The notes under the pieces were generated by a model. That model was not told the origin of the DNA, searched no databases, and saw only the letters and a list, made by a program, of their open reading frames with translations. A program made the position numbers and the translations under genes. From Gilliamella sp. Choc5-1 (GTDB lineage: Bacteria; Pseudomonadota; Gammaproteobacteria; Enterobacterales; Orbaceae): a DNA stretch of 64,000 nucleotides. Positions 48,680-59,643 of this stretch are shown in pieces; position 1 is the stretch's first letter, and the number at the start of each line of letters is the position of its first letter. The stretch lies in assembly GCF_001690595.1 (NCBI RefSeq), contig NZ_LZHH01000122.1, positions 1 through 64,000 of the forward strand, written 5' to 3'.

Positions 48680-50233
48680 ATGATAGCTATAAGCACTTTT
48701 AAGAGATTGTTTGAATTGTTAGGCGGAAGTAATCAACTAAAATTAGAGGACTTTCCGCTTAATCATTTACGCATTGATAGTCGTAAAGTAGAAAAAGGTG
48801 ATGTGTTTGTTGCTATCAAAGGACATACGGTTGATGGACGAGAATTTATTCCTCAAGCCATTTCATCTGGTGCGGTTGCTGTTATAGTTGAAACAAATCG
48901 AAAATCAAGTAATTTAACAATTAAGTATCTTGAGCACGATAATAAATCAGCAATTCCACAAATTAGTGTTTTCCAGCTTTCACAACGCCTATCTGTGATT
49001 GCTAATGAGTTTTATCATTCTCCATCAAAAAAATTATCTGTTATTGGGGTAACAGGAACCAATGGAAAAACAACCGTTAGTCAGCTTATTGCTCAATGCA
49101 CAACATTGTTAAATAAAAAAACAGCACTAATGGGAACTATTGGTAATGGAATTTATAATGAACTTGAGCCATCAGTTAATACAACGTTATCAGCAGTAGA
49201 TGTGCAAACTTTATTAGCTGAATTTGTAGAGAAACAGGTCAAAGTTGTAACGATGGAAATTTCCTCACATGGACTCGCCATGGATCGGGTTAAAGGGCTA
49301 AATTGTGCAGCTACCGTATTTACCAATTTGAGTCGCGATCATCTTGATTACCATAAGACAATGAGTAAATATGCAAAAGCAAAATGGTCGTTATTTAGTT
49401 CTGATGAAAAAGAAAAACAAGTTTTAAGCTCAGGTAAATCAATTGTTAATTATGATGACAAATATGGTAAACGATGGATTGATAAACTACGAGATGTAAC
49501 GGCAGTATCATGCCAGCCTAAATCATTGCGCCAGTTGAAGTCTTTAAACAAGTCTTATGTTGGAGTTTCGATGATCGAATATCATGATAAAGGTGCTAAA
49601 ATTCATATAGATTCAAGTTGGGGAAATGCTATTGTCAATAGCCGGTTATTAGGTGAATTTAATGTTTCTAATTTGTTATTGGCTATAGCGACACTTTTAA
49701 CATTGAACTATCCATTTTTTTCTGTAGTGAATATGGCCTCTTTTTTGACTCCCATTTGTGGACGAATGGATGTTTTACATGTAAAAGATAATCCAACAGT
49801 TATTGTTGATTATGCTCATACCCCAGATGCTTTACAAAAAGCGTTGCAAGCAAGCCGAATTCATTGCCAAGGAACGCTATGGGTGATTTTTGGTTGTGGT
49901 GGTGATAGGGATACAGGTAAAAGACCTTTGATGGCAAAGGTAGCAGAACAATTTGCTGATAAAATTGTTTTGACTAATGATAATCCACGCACTGAAGATG
50001 AAATGAAGATCATTGATGATATTCAACAAGGTTTACATCGTACTGGCAACATACAAATCATTACCGATAGGGTTGAAGCTATTAAACAAACATTGAATCA
50101 AGCAGAACCAAATGATGTAATTTTAATTGCAGGTAAAGGACATGAGGACTACCAAATAGTTGGTAAAATCAAATATCACTATTCAGATCAAGAAACAGTG
50201 AAAAAACTTCTAGGAGTAGAGAATCAATCATGA
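48680..50233 (+). CDS. murE: UDP-MurNAc-tripeptide synthetase MurE
   Basis: Adds the third amino acid of the peptidoglycan stem. The 517-residue product (E. coli 495) has the ATP loop GVTGTNGKTTVSQL and the motif DNPRTEDE, whose DNPR box marks enzymes using meso-diaminopimelate. It is about 20 residues longer than E. coli, mostly around residues 70-85 and 235-290. Its stop overlaps murF (ATGA). Confidence 0.96.
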   Translation: MIAISTFKRLFELLGGSNQLKLEDFPLNHLRIDSRKVEKGDVFVAIKGHTVDGREFIPQAISSGAVAVIVETNRKSSNLTIKYLEHDNKSAIPQISVFQLSQRLSVIANEFYHSPSKKLSVIGVTGTNGKTTVSQLIAQCTTLLNKKTALMGTIGNGIYNELEPSVNTTLSAVDVQTLLAEFVEKQVKVVTMEISSHGLAMDRVKGLNCAATVFTNLSRDHLDYHKTMSKYAKAKWSLFSSDEKEKQVLSSGKSIVNYDDKYGKRWIDKLRDVTAVSCQPKSLRQLKSLNKSYVGVSMIEYHDKGAKIHIDSSWGNAIVNSRLLGEFNVSNLLLAIATLLTLNYPFFSVVNMASFLTPICGRMDVLHVKDNPTVIVDYAHTPDALQKALQASRIHCQGTLWVIFGCGGDRDTGKRPLMAKVAEQFADKIVLTNDNPRTEDEMKIIDDIQQGLHRTGNIQIITDRVEAIKQTLNQAEPNDVILIAGKGHEDYQIVGKIKYHYSDQETVKKLLGVENQS

Positions 50234-51585
50234 TTCCAGTAAAAATTAAACAAATAAAAGAAATAGTGAATGGTAACTCTTATTATATTCAAGACGAAAA
50301 TAGTGTTATTAACTCTATTTGTACCGATTCTCGAATGATTACTAAACAATCTTTATTTATTGCACTTGTTGGTAATCATTTTGATGGACATGCTTTTGCA
50401 GTGCAGTCTATTAAAGATGGTGCTATAGCTGTGATCGTAGATCATAAACTTAATAAAACAATACCGCAGATTGTTGTCAAAGATACTCGCCTAGCTTTAG
50501 GGAAAATTGCGAATTTTGTTCGCCAACAAAGTACTGCAAAAATTGTGGCACTTACAGGCTCATCAGGTAAAACATCAGTTAAAGAAATGACTGCTGCCAT
50601 TTTACAAAATTGCGGGCAAACCCTCTATACACAAGGTAATTTCAATAATGATATTGGCGTGCCATTGACAATGTTGAGATTAACTAAACAAGATCAGTTT
50701 GCCGTAATAGAATTAGGTGCAAATCATATCGGTGAAATTGCCTATACTACAAATATTGTTAAACCACACAGTGCTTTAATTAATAATATTGCTGAAGCAC
50801 ATATAGAAGGCTTTGGTTCACTTGATGGCGTGGCAGTGGCTAAAGGTGAGATTTTTGAAAGTTTATCTAAAGATGGTATTGCTATCATTAATTTGGATAG
50901 TTGTTCTGATAAATGGTCTACTCAGTTAACAAATAAGACTGTTTGGACATTTTCGTTGGCAAACTTGTCGGCCGATTTTTACGCAAGTAACATTCAATAT
51001 GCTGAAAATACAACTTTTACATTACATACACCAAACGGTGAATGTCCTATTATATTACCTTTAATTGGTGAGCATAATGTTTCAAATGCTATCGCAGCAT
51101 CAGCTTTAGCACTCTCTGTTGGTGCAACATTTAATCAGATACAGCAAGGTTTAGCCAATTTAAAACCAGTAAAAGGTCGATTATTCCCAATAAGATTAAA
51201 TCAAACCCAATTAATTTGGGATGATTCTTATAATGCTAATGTTGGCTCAATGTCGGCAGCAATAAAAGTGTTGGCAAAACAGCCAGGCTATCGAGTTTTG
51301 GTCGTTGGCGATATGGGGGAACTAGGGCCTGAATCTGAAAAATATCATCGACAAATAGGCGAACTTGCTCGCGATGAAAAGCTTGATTGTGTAGTAAGTA
51401 TTGGCAAATTAAGTCAATTTATTAGTCTGTATAGTGGTGAGGGTCACCATTTTAATAACAAACAAGATGCAGCAAATTTTCTGTTAACGTTATTACGTCA
51501 ACACCCAACTTTAACTATGCTAGTTAAAGGTTCTCGTAGTGCAAAAATGGAAGAAATCATCGAAAAAATTCAAATTAAGCAATAA
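50230..51585 (+). CDS. murF: UDP-MurNAc-tripeptide--D-Ala-D-Ala ligase MurF
   Basis: Adds D-Ala-D-Ala to complete the UDP-MurNAc-pentapeptide. The 451-residue product (E. coli 452) has ALTGSSGKTSVKEM (ATP loop), GNFNNDIGVPLTMLRL, AVIELGANHIGEI and the C-terminal DDSYNANVGSM and VVGDMGELG motifs. It overlaps murE by four bases. Confidence 0.97.
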   Translation: MIPVKIKQIKEIVNGNSYYIQDENSVINSICTDSRMITKQSLFIALVGNHFDGHAFAVQSIKDGAIAVIVDHKLNKTIPQIVVKDTRLALGKIANFVRQQSTAKIVALTGSSGKTSVKEMTAAILQNCGQTLYTQGNFNNDIGVPLTMLRLTKQDQFAVIELGANHIGEIAYTTNIVKPHSALINNIAEAHIEGFGSLDGVAVAKGEIFESLSKDGIAIINLDSCSDKWSTQLTNKTVWTFSLANLSADFYASNIQYAENTTFTLHTPNGECPIILPLIGEHNVSNAIAASALALSVGATFNQIQQGLANLKPVKGRLFPIRLNQTQLIWDDSYNANVGSMSAAIKVLAKQPGYRVLVVGDMGELGPESEKYHRQIGELARDEKLDCVVSIGKLSQFISLYSGEGHHFNNKQDAANFLLTLLRQHPTLTMLVKGSRSAKMEEIIEKIQIKQ

Positions 51586-51603
51586 AGCGTTAGGATTAAA
51601 ATT

Positions 51604-52686
51604 ATGTTGGTGTGGATATCAGAATATTTAGTGAAACATTTTACCTTTTTTAATGTTATCTCTTATTTAACTGTAAGAGCTATTTTAGGGTTATTAACTT
51701 CTTTAGCAATTTCTTTATTTTTTGGTCAGAAAGTTATTGATAGGTTGCAAAAATTGCAAATTGGGCAAGTCATCCGTCATGATGGACCAGAATCACATTT
51801 AAGTAAAAAGGGAACTCCCACTATGGGAGGAGTGCTTATTTTAGCATCTATCGTATTATCGGTACTTTTATGGGCAGATCTTCGTAATCCTTATGTTTGG
51901 GTAACCTTATTTGTTTTAATTGGTTATGGCATTATTGGCTTTATTGATGATTATTTAAAGGTAATCCGCAAAAATAGTGCAGGCCTTATTGCAAAATGGA
52001 AGTATTTTTGGCAATCGGTTATTGCGTTAATTGTTGCTTTTGGCCTTTATGTTTACGGAAAAGATAGCACGGTAACAGTACTCGTTTTACCATTTTTTAA
52101 AGATGTTATGCCTCAATTAGGATTATTATTTATTCTACTTAGTTACATTGTGATTGTTGGGGCTGGAAATGCCGTTAATTTAACTGATGGACTTGATGGG
52201 CTTGCCATTATGCCAACTGTTTTTGTTGCTGCTGGTTTTGCGCTTGTATCTTGGGCAACAGGTAATGTTAATTTTGCAGCTTACCTACATATTCCTTATA
52301 TCAAATTTAGTGGCGAATTAATGATTGTCTGTACCGCAATTATTGGTGCTGGACTTGGTTTTTTATGGTTTAACACCTATCCTGCTATGGTTTTTATGGG
52401 GGATGTTGGCTCATTAGCTTTAGGTGGTGTGTTTGGAATTATTGCTGTTTTATTACGACAAGAATTTTTATTACTAATTATGGGTGGAATTTTTGTTATC
52501 GAAACTTTATCCGTGATTTTACAAGTAGGCTCATATAAATTACGAGGTAAAAGGATATTTAAGATGGCACCGATTCATCATCACTATGAATTAAAAGGTT
52601 GGCCAGAGCCTAGAGTTATTGTGCGTTTTTGGATTATTTCATTAATGTTAGTTTTAATTGGATTATTAACTCTAAAATTACGTTAA
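51604..52686 (+). CDS. mraY: Phospho-MurNAc-pentapeptide transferase MraY
   Basis: Polytopic membrane enzyme that makes lipid I from UDP-MurNAc-pentapeptide and undecaprenyl phosphate. The product is 360 residues, as in E. coli, with about ten membrane segments. [10 protein letters not shown], the Asp pair in [21 protein letters not shown] and the histidines of [12 protein letters not shown] are diagnostic. Confidence 0.98.
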   Translation: MLVWISEYLVKHFTFFNVISYLTVRAILGLLTSLAISLFFGQKVIDRLQKLQIGQVIRHDGPESHLSKKGTPTMGGVLILASIVLSVLLWADLRNPYVWVTLFVLIGYGIIGFIDDYLKVIRKNSAGLIAKWKYFWQSVIALIVAFGLYVYGKDSTVTVLVLPFFKDVMPQLGLLFILLSYIVIVGAGNAVNLTDGLDGLAIMPTVFVAAGFALVSWATGNVNFAAYLHIPYIKFSGELMIVCTAIIGAGLGFLWFNTYPAMVFMGDVGSLALGGVFGIIAVLLRQEFLLLIMGGIFVIETLSVILQVGSYKLRGKRIFKMAPIHHHYELKGWPEPRVIVRFWIISLMLVLIGLLTLKLR

Positions 52687-52711
52687 TTTAAACATAGATC
52701 AGGATTGAATC

Positions 52712-54046
52712 ATGGTTAGCTATCAGGGCAAAAATGTTGTAATTATTGGATTAGGCATTACAGGTCTTTCTTGTGTTGATTATTTTCTTGATCAAAACGT
52801 TATCCCAAAGGTAATTGATACTCGTTTAAAACCACAAGGATTAGAGCAATTAGATAATCGTGTTAATTATCATTTAGGTGACTTAAATATTGATTGGTTG
52901 TTAAAAGCTGATTTAATTATCACTAGCCCAGGCATTGCATTATCAACTCCAGAATTGAAAAAAGCAGCTGAAAAAGGTATCGAAATTATTGGTGATATAG
53001 AACTTTTTTGTCGTGAAGTTAATCTGCAACCAAATAAAAAAATTGTTGCGATCACTGGAGCTAATGGTAAAACAACGGTGACAACATTGGTTGGTGATAT
53101 AATTAAATCATCCGGTATTAAAGTGGGTGTTGGTGGAAATATAGGCGAACCTGCATTATCCCTTTTAAAGCAGGAATATGATGTATATGTTCTTGAATTA
53201 TCAAGTTTCCAGCTAGAAACAACATATAGTTTGCAGGCGACTGTTGCAACAATTTTAAATATTTCAGAAGATCATATGGATCGGTATCCTCTTGGTTTAA
53301 TGCAATATGTCGAGGCTAAGCAACGTATTTATCATAATGCAAAATATTGTGTAATTAACCATGATGATAAATTAACTATTCCAACTGATAAACAAAGCAA
53401 ATGTGTTTCATTCGGTGTGAATAAAGGTGATTATCATTTAGATGTCCATTATGAACACCTAATTGCACAAAAACAAAGCGTGTTAGATACTAAAATGATA
53501 AAACTAATTGGGTGTCATAACTATCTTAATGCGTTAGCTGCTTTAGCAATTGCAGATAAATTAAATATTCCACGACAATCAAGCTTAGCAACAATAGCCT
53601 CCTTTCAAGGCTTGCCACATCGTTTTGAACTGGTTTTTGAGCAAAATGGTGTAAAGTGGATTAATGATTCTAAAGCGACCAATGTAGGTAGTACGGAAGC
53701 GGCGCTAAAAAGTGTTATTTGCCACGGTAAACTATACTTATTATTAGGTGGTGATGGCAAATCAGCTGATTTTTCTCCTCTATTACCTTACTTACAAAAT
53801 AACAATCTTGAGGTTTTCTGTTTTGGGCGAGATCGTTATTTGCTTGGTAAATTAGCTCCTAATATAACAACAATAACTGAAACAATGGCTGAATCGATGC
53901 AAATCATTGCTCAAAAAGCAATATCAAATGATGTAGTATTACTTTCCCCTGCTTGTGCAAGTTTAGATCAATTTAAAAATTATATTGAACGAGGAAATCA
54001 ATTTGCAAAATTAGCCAAAAAATATGCTCAAAGAGGTAAAAAATGA
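52712..54046 (+). CDS. murD: UDP-MurNAc-L-alanine--D-glutamate ligase MurD
   Basis: Adds D-glutamate to UDP-MurNAc-L-Ala. The 444-residue product (E. coli 438) shows an N-terminal Rossmann segment ([17 protein letters not shown]), the ATP loop [27 protein letters not shown] and the C-terminal [17 protein letters not shown]. It ends in an ATGA overlap with ftsW. Confidence 0.97.
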   Translation: MVSYQGKNVVIIGLGITGLSCVDYFLDQNVIPKVIDTRLKPQGLEQLDNRVNYHLGDLNIDWLLKADLIITSPGIALSTPELKKAAEKGIEIIGDIELFCREVNLQPNKKIVAITGANGKTTVTTLVGDIIKSSGIKVGVGGNIGEPALSLLKQEYDVYVLELSSFQLETTYSLQATVATILNISEDHMDRYPLGLMQYVEAKQRIYHNAKYCVINHDDKLTIPTDKQSKCVSFGVNKGDYHLDVHYEHLIAQKQSVLDTKMIKLIGCHNYLNALAALAIADKLNIPRQSSLATIASFQGLPHRFELVFEQNGVKWINDSKATNVGSTEAALKSVICHGKLYLLLGGDGKSADFSPLLPYLQNNNLEVFCFGRDRYLLGKLAPNITTITETMAESMQIIAQKAISNDVVLLSPACASLDQFKNYIERGNQFAKLAKKYAQRGKK

Positions 54047-55194
54047 CATTCTTTTGGTTAAAAAAACAAGTTAACCCACATATACCATTTGATAACCAAT
54101 TACTTTGGACTGTGCTTGGTTTAATGATATTTGGTTTGATTATGGTGACATCAGCTTCAATGTCATTTAATGAAAGCAATCCTTTTTTTTATACACAACG
54201 GGAGCTTATTCAATTAGGACTATCGTTATTTTTAATGTTTATTACACTGTATATTCCGATGCAACGTTGGCAACAGTTTAGCTCTGCATTACTGATTGTT
54301 GCTATTATTATGTTAGTTGTTGTACTTGGTATTGGTTCTTCAATTAATGGGGCTTCTCGTTGGATACCTCTAGGTGTGTTTAATTTTCAACCAGCAGAGC
54401 TTTCAAAGTTAGCTTTATTTTTATTTTTAGCTGGTTATTTATCACGTAAATTTGAAGAAGTAAAAAATGGCTTTTGGGGTTTTTTTAAACCAATGGTTGT
54501 TATGGCAGTACTCTCAGTTTTGTTACTTAAACAACCCGATTTAGGTACAGTTATCGTTTTATTTATGGTAACTATCGGTATTTTATTTATTGCTGGCGCA
54601 CAATTGTGGCAATTTATTGCTATTTTGTTAACGGGCGTTGGAGCAGTGATTTGTTTGATTTTGTATGAGTCTTACCGCTTAACACGACTGTTAACCTTTC
54701 TTGACCCTTGGCAAGATGCAACAGGTTCTGGTTATCAATTAGTTGCATCATTAATGGCAATTGGTAATGGGGGTATTACCGGGCAAGGTATGGGTAATTC
54801 CATCCTAAAATTAGGTTACCTACCTGAATGCCATACCGATTTTATTTTTTCGATTATTTCTGAAGAATATGGATATATAGGTGTAGTTGCTTTATTGTCA
54901 CTGCTTTTCTTTCTGACATTTAAAGCGCTTGCAATTGGTTATAGAGCGTTAAATGAGGGCTTACTGTTTTCGGGGTATTTAGCCTGTGAAATTGGTATAT
55001 GGTTTGGCTTTCAAACATTTGTTAACGTTGGTGTTACATCTGGTATGTTACCAACCAAAGGATTAACATTACCATTTATCAGTTATGGTGGTTCAAGCCT
55101 TATTCTGAGCAGTATTGCAGTTGCAATACTGCTCAGAATAGATTTTGAATTTAGACAACAACAAGCACAAGCACGAATAAGGTTAATAAAATAA
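54043..55194 (+). CDS. ftsW: Peptidoglycan glycosyltransferase FtsW
   Basis: SEDS-family septal glycan polymerase that works with FtsI. The 383-residue product has about ten membrane segments and the SEDS signatures [53 protein letters not shown] and [15 protein letters not shown]. coli FtsW is 414 residues; the N-terminal cytoplasmic part is shorter here. It overlaps murD by four bases and murG by one. Confidence 0.97.
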   Translation: MTFFWLKKQVNPHIPFDNQLLWTVLGLMIFGLIMVTSASMSFNESNPFFYTQRELIQLGLSLFLMFITLYIPMQRWQQFSSALLIVAIIMLVVVLGIGSSINGASRWIPLGVFNFQPAELSKLALFLFLAGYLSRKFEEVKNGFWGFFKPMVVMAVLSVLLLKQPDLGTVIVLFMVTIGILFIAGAQLWQFIAILLTGVGAVICLILYESYRLTRLLTFLDPWQDATGSGYQLVASLMAIGNGGITGQGMGNSILKLGYLPECHTDFIFSIISEEYGYIGVVALLSLLFFLTFKALAIGYRALNEGLLFSGYLACEIGIWFGFQTFVNVGVTSGMLPTKGLTLPFISYGGSSLILSSIAVAILLRIDFEFRQQQAQARIRLIK

Positions 55195-56246
55195 TGAAAA
55201 AGTTGTTAGTTATGGCTGGTGGAACAGGCGGACACGTCTTTCCCGGTATTGCTGTTGCACATTATTTAATGAAGCAAGGTTGGCAAGTCAGATGGTTAGG
55301 TACCGCTGACCGAATGGAGGCACAGCTAGTTCCTGAAAATGGTATTAAAATCGATTTTATCGAAATATCAGGGCTACGAGGCAAAGGTGTGGTGGCATTA
55401 TTAAAAGCGCCTTATAAAATTCTAAAAGCTGTTTTACAAGCTAGAAAAATTTTAAAAGCATATCGTCCTGATGTTGTTTTAGGCATGGGGGGATATGTTT
55501 CTGGTCCTGGAGGAATCGCAGCTAAAACACTTGGCATACCGGTTGTAGTGCATGAACAAAATGGTATAGCCGGTTTAACCAACAAGTGGCTAGCTAAAAT
55601 TGCAACTAAAGTTTTGCAAGCATTTCCTACCGCTTTTCCTAAGGCTGAAGTAGTTGGTAACCCTGTACGCAGTGATCTTTTAACTGTGGCAAAACCAGAA
55701 GAAAGATTTAAAAACCGTAATGGACCAATCAGGATATTAGTTATGGGGGGAAGCCAAGGTGCCAAAATTATTAATGATATAGTGCCGCAAGTAATAACAA
55801 AATTATCAAATAAATATGAGGTGTGGCATCAAACAGGTAAAGGAATGTTAGATTCAGTAATTCAGTCTTATCAAAATTGTGATATGACAAATAATAAAGT
55901 AACTGAATTTATATCAAATGTTACTGATGCATACAATTGGGCTGATATTGTGATTTGTCGAAGTGGCGCTTTAACTGTTAGTGAAATTGAGGTTGTTGGT
56001 ATCGGCGCTATTTTCGTACCATTTATGCATAAAGATCGCCAGCAGTTTTGGAATGCAAAATCACTATCAGATATAGGAGCTGCCCATATTATAGAACAGC
56101 CAGATTTTAACGTTGAATCACTATCAAATTTATTATTAAATTTACCTCGCAACAAATTACTTGAAATGGCAATTAAAGCTAAAAGCCTTTCTATTGTAAA
56201 TTCCACTGAAAAAGTAGCGAAAAACCTTGATTCAGTGATAAAATAA
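55194..56246 (+). CDS. murG: UDP-GlcNAc:lipid I N-acetylglucosaminyltransferase MurG
   Basis: Peripheral inner-membrane glycosyltransferase that converts lipid I to lipid II. The 350-residue product (E. coli 355) begins with [16 protein letters not shown], followed by [32 protein letters not shown] and the UDP-GlcNAc-binding region [12 protein letters not shown]. Followed by a 169-base gap before murC. Confidence 0.97.
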   Translation: MKKLLVMAGGTGGHVFPGIAVAHYLMKQGWQVRWLGTADRMEAQLVPENGIKIDFIEISGLRGKGVVALLKAPYKILKAVLQARKILKAYRPDVVLGMGGYVSGPGGIAAKTLGIPVVVHEQNGIAGLTNKWLAKIATKVLQAFPTAFPKAEVVGNPVRSDLLTVAKPEERFKNRNGPIRILVMGGSQGAKIINDIVPQVITKLSNKYEVWHQTGKGMLDSVIQSYQNCDMTNNKVTEFISNVTDAYNWADIVICRSGALTVSEIEVVGIGAIFVPFMHKDRQQFWNAKSLSDIGAAHIIEQPDFNVESLSNLLLNLPRNKLLEMAIKAKSLSIVNSTEKVAKNLDSVIK

Positions 56247-56415
56247 TAAGCTTTAGATATAAATTTTATGTGGCTTTTTGCTCAAAAATTTAGGGTTGCT
56301 GTGTGGCTAGGGCAATAATTTGTTTAAGCTAAGAAAAATAATTGCAATACAAATAAGCCATGATGATATAAGGCATTACACTACACAATAAAAAGAAGAA
56401 TTTAGGAGTCCAATA

Positions 56416-57864
56416 GTGAATACAAGGGATTTAGCGGAGTTAAGAGCAATCATTCCTGAAATGAAGAGAGTCAAACATATTCACTTTGTGGGGATTGGTG
56501 GCGCTGGTATGGGAGGCATTGCTGAGGTTCTAGCTAATGAAGGTTACAAAATCAGTGGTTCAGACATTGCAGAAAATGCGGTCACTCAACATCTTGAAAC
56601 ATTAGGTGCAAAAATTGTTATTGGTCACGCTGCTGAAAATGTGCTTAACTCTAGTGTTGTTGTTATATCTTCGGCTATTTCACAAGATAACGTTGAAGTA
56701 ATTGCAGCACGTGAAGCGCGTATCCCTGTGATTCAACGAGCTGAAATGTTGGCTGAACTAATGCGTTTTCGTTATGGAATAGCTATTGCTGGTACACATG
56801 GAAAAACCACCACTACCGCAATGGTTACTGCTATTTATGCCGAAGCCAAACTTGATCCAACATTTGTCAATGGTGGCTTAGTTAAGGCGGCAGGAACACA
56901 TGCTAGATTAGGTAATAGTCGTTATTTTATTGCTGAAGCAGATGAAAGCGATGCATCATTTCTTCATTTGCAACCAATGGCCTCTATTGTAACAAATATC
57001 GAGCCAGACCATATGGATACATATCAAGGAAGTGTTGATAATCTTAAACAAACATTTATTTCATTTTTACGTAATCTTCCATTTTATGGCTTAGCTATTA
57101 TGTGTTACGACGATTCTATTAATCGTGAATTATTACCGATTGTGGGACGTAAAATTATTACGTATGGGTTTAGTGAAGAAGCTGATGTTGTCATTAAAAA
57201 TTATCGTCAAAAACAAGGAGTCAGTTATTACACCGTTTGTCGCCCAAACTGCCCAGATTTGCAGATTAAACTAAATGCGCCCGGAAAACATAATGCCTTA
57301 AATTCGGTAGCCGCAATTATTGCTGCAACTGAAGATGGCATTGATGATGAATCAATTATCAACGCACTGGCTAAATTTGCTGGCACTAACCGACGTTTTG
57401 ATGTATTAGGTGTATTTCCTCATGTTGACGGTGGTGATATTATGGTGGTTGATGATTATGGTCATCATCCTAGTGAAGTTAATGCAACAATTCAGGCCGC
57501 AAAAAATGGTTGGCCTGATCGACGGCTTGTAATGTTATTTCAACCCCATCGATATACACGTACTCGCGATCTATTTGATGATTTTGCACAAGTCCTTTCT
57601 CAAGTCGATACGCTTGTAATGTTAGATGTTTATTCGGCGGGAGAACAGCCTATTATTGGGGCAGACAGCCGATCTTTATGTCGTTCAATACGTAATCGAG
57701 GCAAAGTTGACCCAATTTATGTTTCGGATTTAGATTTGCTACCTGAAATTATGCAAGAAGTATTACAAGGTGGTGATTTATTAATTACACAAGGGGCTGG
57801 TAGTGTTGGCCGTATTGCGCGCCAATTAACCCAAACTCAATTATTCTCAAAACAGGTTTTATAA
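56416..57864 (+). CDS. murC: UDP-MurNAc--L-alanine ligase MurC (GTG start)
   Basis: Adds L-alanine to UDP-MurNAc. The 482-residue product (E. coli 491) has [21 protein letters not shown], the ATP loop [14 protein letters not shown] and [11 protein letters not shown]. The start is GTG at 56416, supported by AGGAG upstream and by alignment of the N terminus with E. coli. The preceding 169 bases have no gene and include a weak promoter-like pair (TTGCAA and GATATA, 56342-56370), so an internal dcw promoter is possible. Confidence 0.97.
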   Translation: MNTRDLAELRAIIPEMKRVKHIHFVGIGGAGMGGIAEVLANEGYKISGSDIAENAVTQHLETLGAKIVIGHAAENVLNSSVVVISSAISQDNVEVIAAREARIPVIQRAEMLAELMRFRYGIAIAGTHGKTTTTAMVTAIYAEAKLDPTFVNGGLVKAAGTHARLGNSRYFIAEADESDASFLHLQPMASIVTNIEPDHMDTYQGSVDNLKQTFISFLRNLPFYGLAIMCYDDSINRELLPIVGRKIITYGFSEEADVVIKNYRQKQGVSYYTVCRPNCPDLQIKLNAPGKHNALNSVAAIIAATEDGIDDESIINALAKFAGTNRRFDVLGVFPHVDGGDIMVVDDYGHHPSEVNATIQAAKNGWPDRRLVMLFQPHRYTRTRDLFDDFAQVLSQVDTLVMLDVYSAGEQPIIGADSRSLCRSIRNRGKVDPIYVSDLDLLPEIMQEVLQGGDLLITQGAGSVGRIARQLTQTQLFSKQVL

Positions 57865-57866
57865 AA

Positions 57867-58775
57867 ATGGTTGATAAAGTTGCTGTATTATATGGTGGTA
57901 CCTCTGCTGAACGAGAAGTATCACTTAAGTCAGGTAAAGCTGTGCATGCAGGATTGTTGGCAAATGATATTGATGCGCATCTTATTGATCCCCAATATCA
58001 TCCTATTACCAATTTAAAAGAAGAAGGTTATACAAAAGCTTTTATTATTTTACACGGACGTGGTGGGGAAGATGGTATTATTCAAGCGATTTTGACTTAT
58101 CAAAATATTCCTTATACAGGTAGTGATGTTTTATCATCTGCATTAACAATGGATAAGTTAAAAACTAAATTAGTGTGGAAATCACTTAATTTACCTGTTG
58201 CTGATTATGTTATAATAGAAAAATCACAATCAATTGATACAGATGCTATTGTTAAACAACTTGGTTTACCATTGTTTGTAAAACCAAGCCATGAAGGTTC
58301 AAGTGTGGGAATGACCAGAGTTAATGAAGCATCTGAATTACAGTCTGCTATTAATGTAGCTTTCAAATATGATAGCATTGTAATGGTTGAGTCATTTTTA
58401 GCAGGTCCAGAATTTACAGTTGCAATTGTAGGCGAAGATGTTTTACCTACAATTCGCATCCAACCCACTACTGAATTTTATGATTATGATGCAAAGTATT
58501 TATCGAACTCAACGCAATATTTTTGTCCTAGTGGATTGCCAGATAATAAAGAACAAGAGATTAGTAAATTAGCATTAGAGGCTTATAAAGCTGTGGGTTG
58601 TAGAGGTTGGGGACGAGTAGATATTATATTTGATGCTAATCAAAATCCGTATTTGCTTGAAGTTAATACAGCGCCAGGTATGACAGATCATAGTTTAGTG
58701 CCAATGGCAGCCAAACAATATGGTTGGTCATTTAATGAACTTGTGGCCAGAATTTTAAATTTGGCAACACTATAA
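57867..58775 (+). CDS. ddlB: D-alanine--D-alanine ligase
   Basis: ATP-grasp enzyme that makes D-Ala-D-Ala for the stem peptide. The 302-residue product (E. coli DdlB 306) shows VLYGGTSAEREVSLKSG, HGRGGEDGIIQ, VKPSHEGSSVGMTRV and the C-terminal metal-binding LLEVNTAPGMTDHSLVP. It begins two bases after murC; its place before ftsQ supports ddlB rather than ddlA. Confidence 0.97.
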   Translation: MVDKVAVLYGGTSAEREVSLKSGKAVHAGLLANDIDAHLIDPQYHPITNLKEEGYTKAFIILHGRGGEDGIIQAILTYQNIPYTGSDVLSSALTMDKLKTKLVWKSLNLPVADYVIIEKSQSIDTDAIVKQLGLPLFVKPSHEGSSVGMTRVNEASELQSAINVAFKYDSIVMVESFLAGPEFTVAIVGEDVLPTIRIQPTTEFYDYDAKYLSNSTQYFCPSGLPDNKEQEISKLALEAYKAVGCRGWGRVDIIFDANQNPYLLEVNTAPGMTDHSLVPMAAKQYGWSFNELVARILNLATL

Positions 58776-58788
58776 TTGACCTTATTTT

Positions 58789-59634
58789 ATGAAGCAAGTT
58801 AGGCAGGCAGCGCATAGACGAGAAGATAAAAATAGAAGGCGATTGCTTATCTTTCGTAATACTGAACAATTAATTGGATTTTTGTTCTTTATTATAATTA
58901 TTTTTATTTGTATTTGGGTTGTTCAAAGCTTCAAAAATTGGATGGATGATCCCGAACAAATGGTATTATCACAATTAACATTAAGTGGTGAATATACTTA
59001 TACAACTGAGAATGATCTTCGTGAGGCCATTCTTGGATTAGGATTACCTAACACTTATATTGGACAAGACGTGAATGATATCCAACAAGAAGTGATGCGA
59101 TTTCCATGGGTTAAAAAAACAAGTGTGCGTAAACAGTGGCCTAATAGGTTAATTGTCTATGTGGAGGAGTATAGACCTGCGCTTTATTGGAATGATCTAT
59201 TTTTACTTGATGAAAATGGCAATATTTTTAGTGTACCACTTGACCGTATTACTAAACTACAATTGCCAAGGCTATATGGCCCTGAAGGTAAGGCCAAATC
59301 GGCTTTAGAAACTTATTATAAATTAGAGAGTCTTTCCAAAAAACTAGTGAATAATCAGTTAGCATTACAAATTAAAGTGGCTATAACTGATGAAAGAAAT
59401 GCATGGCAATTAATGGTGGAACCGTGTGTATCGGGTTTTTGCCTTGAAAATCAGGAAATAAAGCTATTGTTAGGCAATGAAAATATTGAACAGCGATATC
59501 AACAATTTATTAAATTATTTCCTGAAATTCAATCACGGTTGCCAGAAAATGAAAGAATAATGGTCGCTGATTTACGTTACGAAAATGGTATTTCAGTGCA
59601 AAAAGAAAAAATGGTGCAGAAAGGAATAAATTAA
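58789..59634 (+). CDS. ftsQ: Cell division protein FtsQ
   Basis: Bitopic membrane protein linking FtsBL to the divisome. The 281-residue product (E. coli 276) has a basic cytoplasmic tail, one membrane segment (LIGFLFFIIIIFICIWVV, about residues 28-46), a POTRA domain (LSQLTLSGEYTYTTENDLREAI) and a beta domain with FPWVKKTSVRKQWPNRLIVYVEE. The ribosome site is not evident. Confidence 0.94.
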   Translation: MKQVRQAAHRREDKNRRRLLIFRNTEQLIGFLFFIIIIFICIWVVQSFKNWMDDPEQMVLSQLTLSGEYTYTTENDLREAILGLGLPNTYIGQDVNDIQQEVMRFPWVKKTSVRKQWPNRLIVYVEEYRPALYWNDLFLLDENGNIFSVPLDRITKLQLPRLYGPEGKAKSALETYYKLESLSKKLVNNQLALQIKVAITDERNAWQLMVEPCVSGFCLENQEIKLLLGNENIEQRYQQFIKLFPEIQSRLPENERIMVADLRYENGISVQKEKMVQKGIN

Positions 59635-59643
59635 GGCTGAAGT

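Noticed and set aside
55412-55765. Minus-strand 117-residue open frame inside murG
   Set aside because: It overlaps the conserved core of murG, is low in family-like features and has no supporting start.
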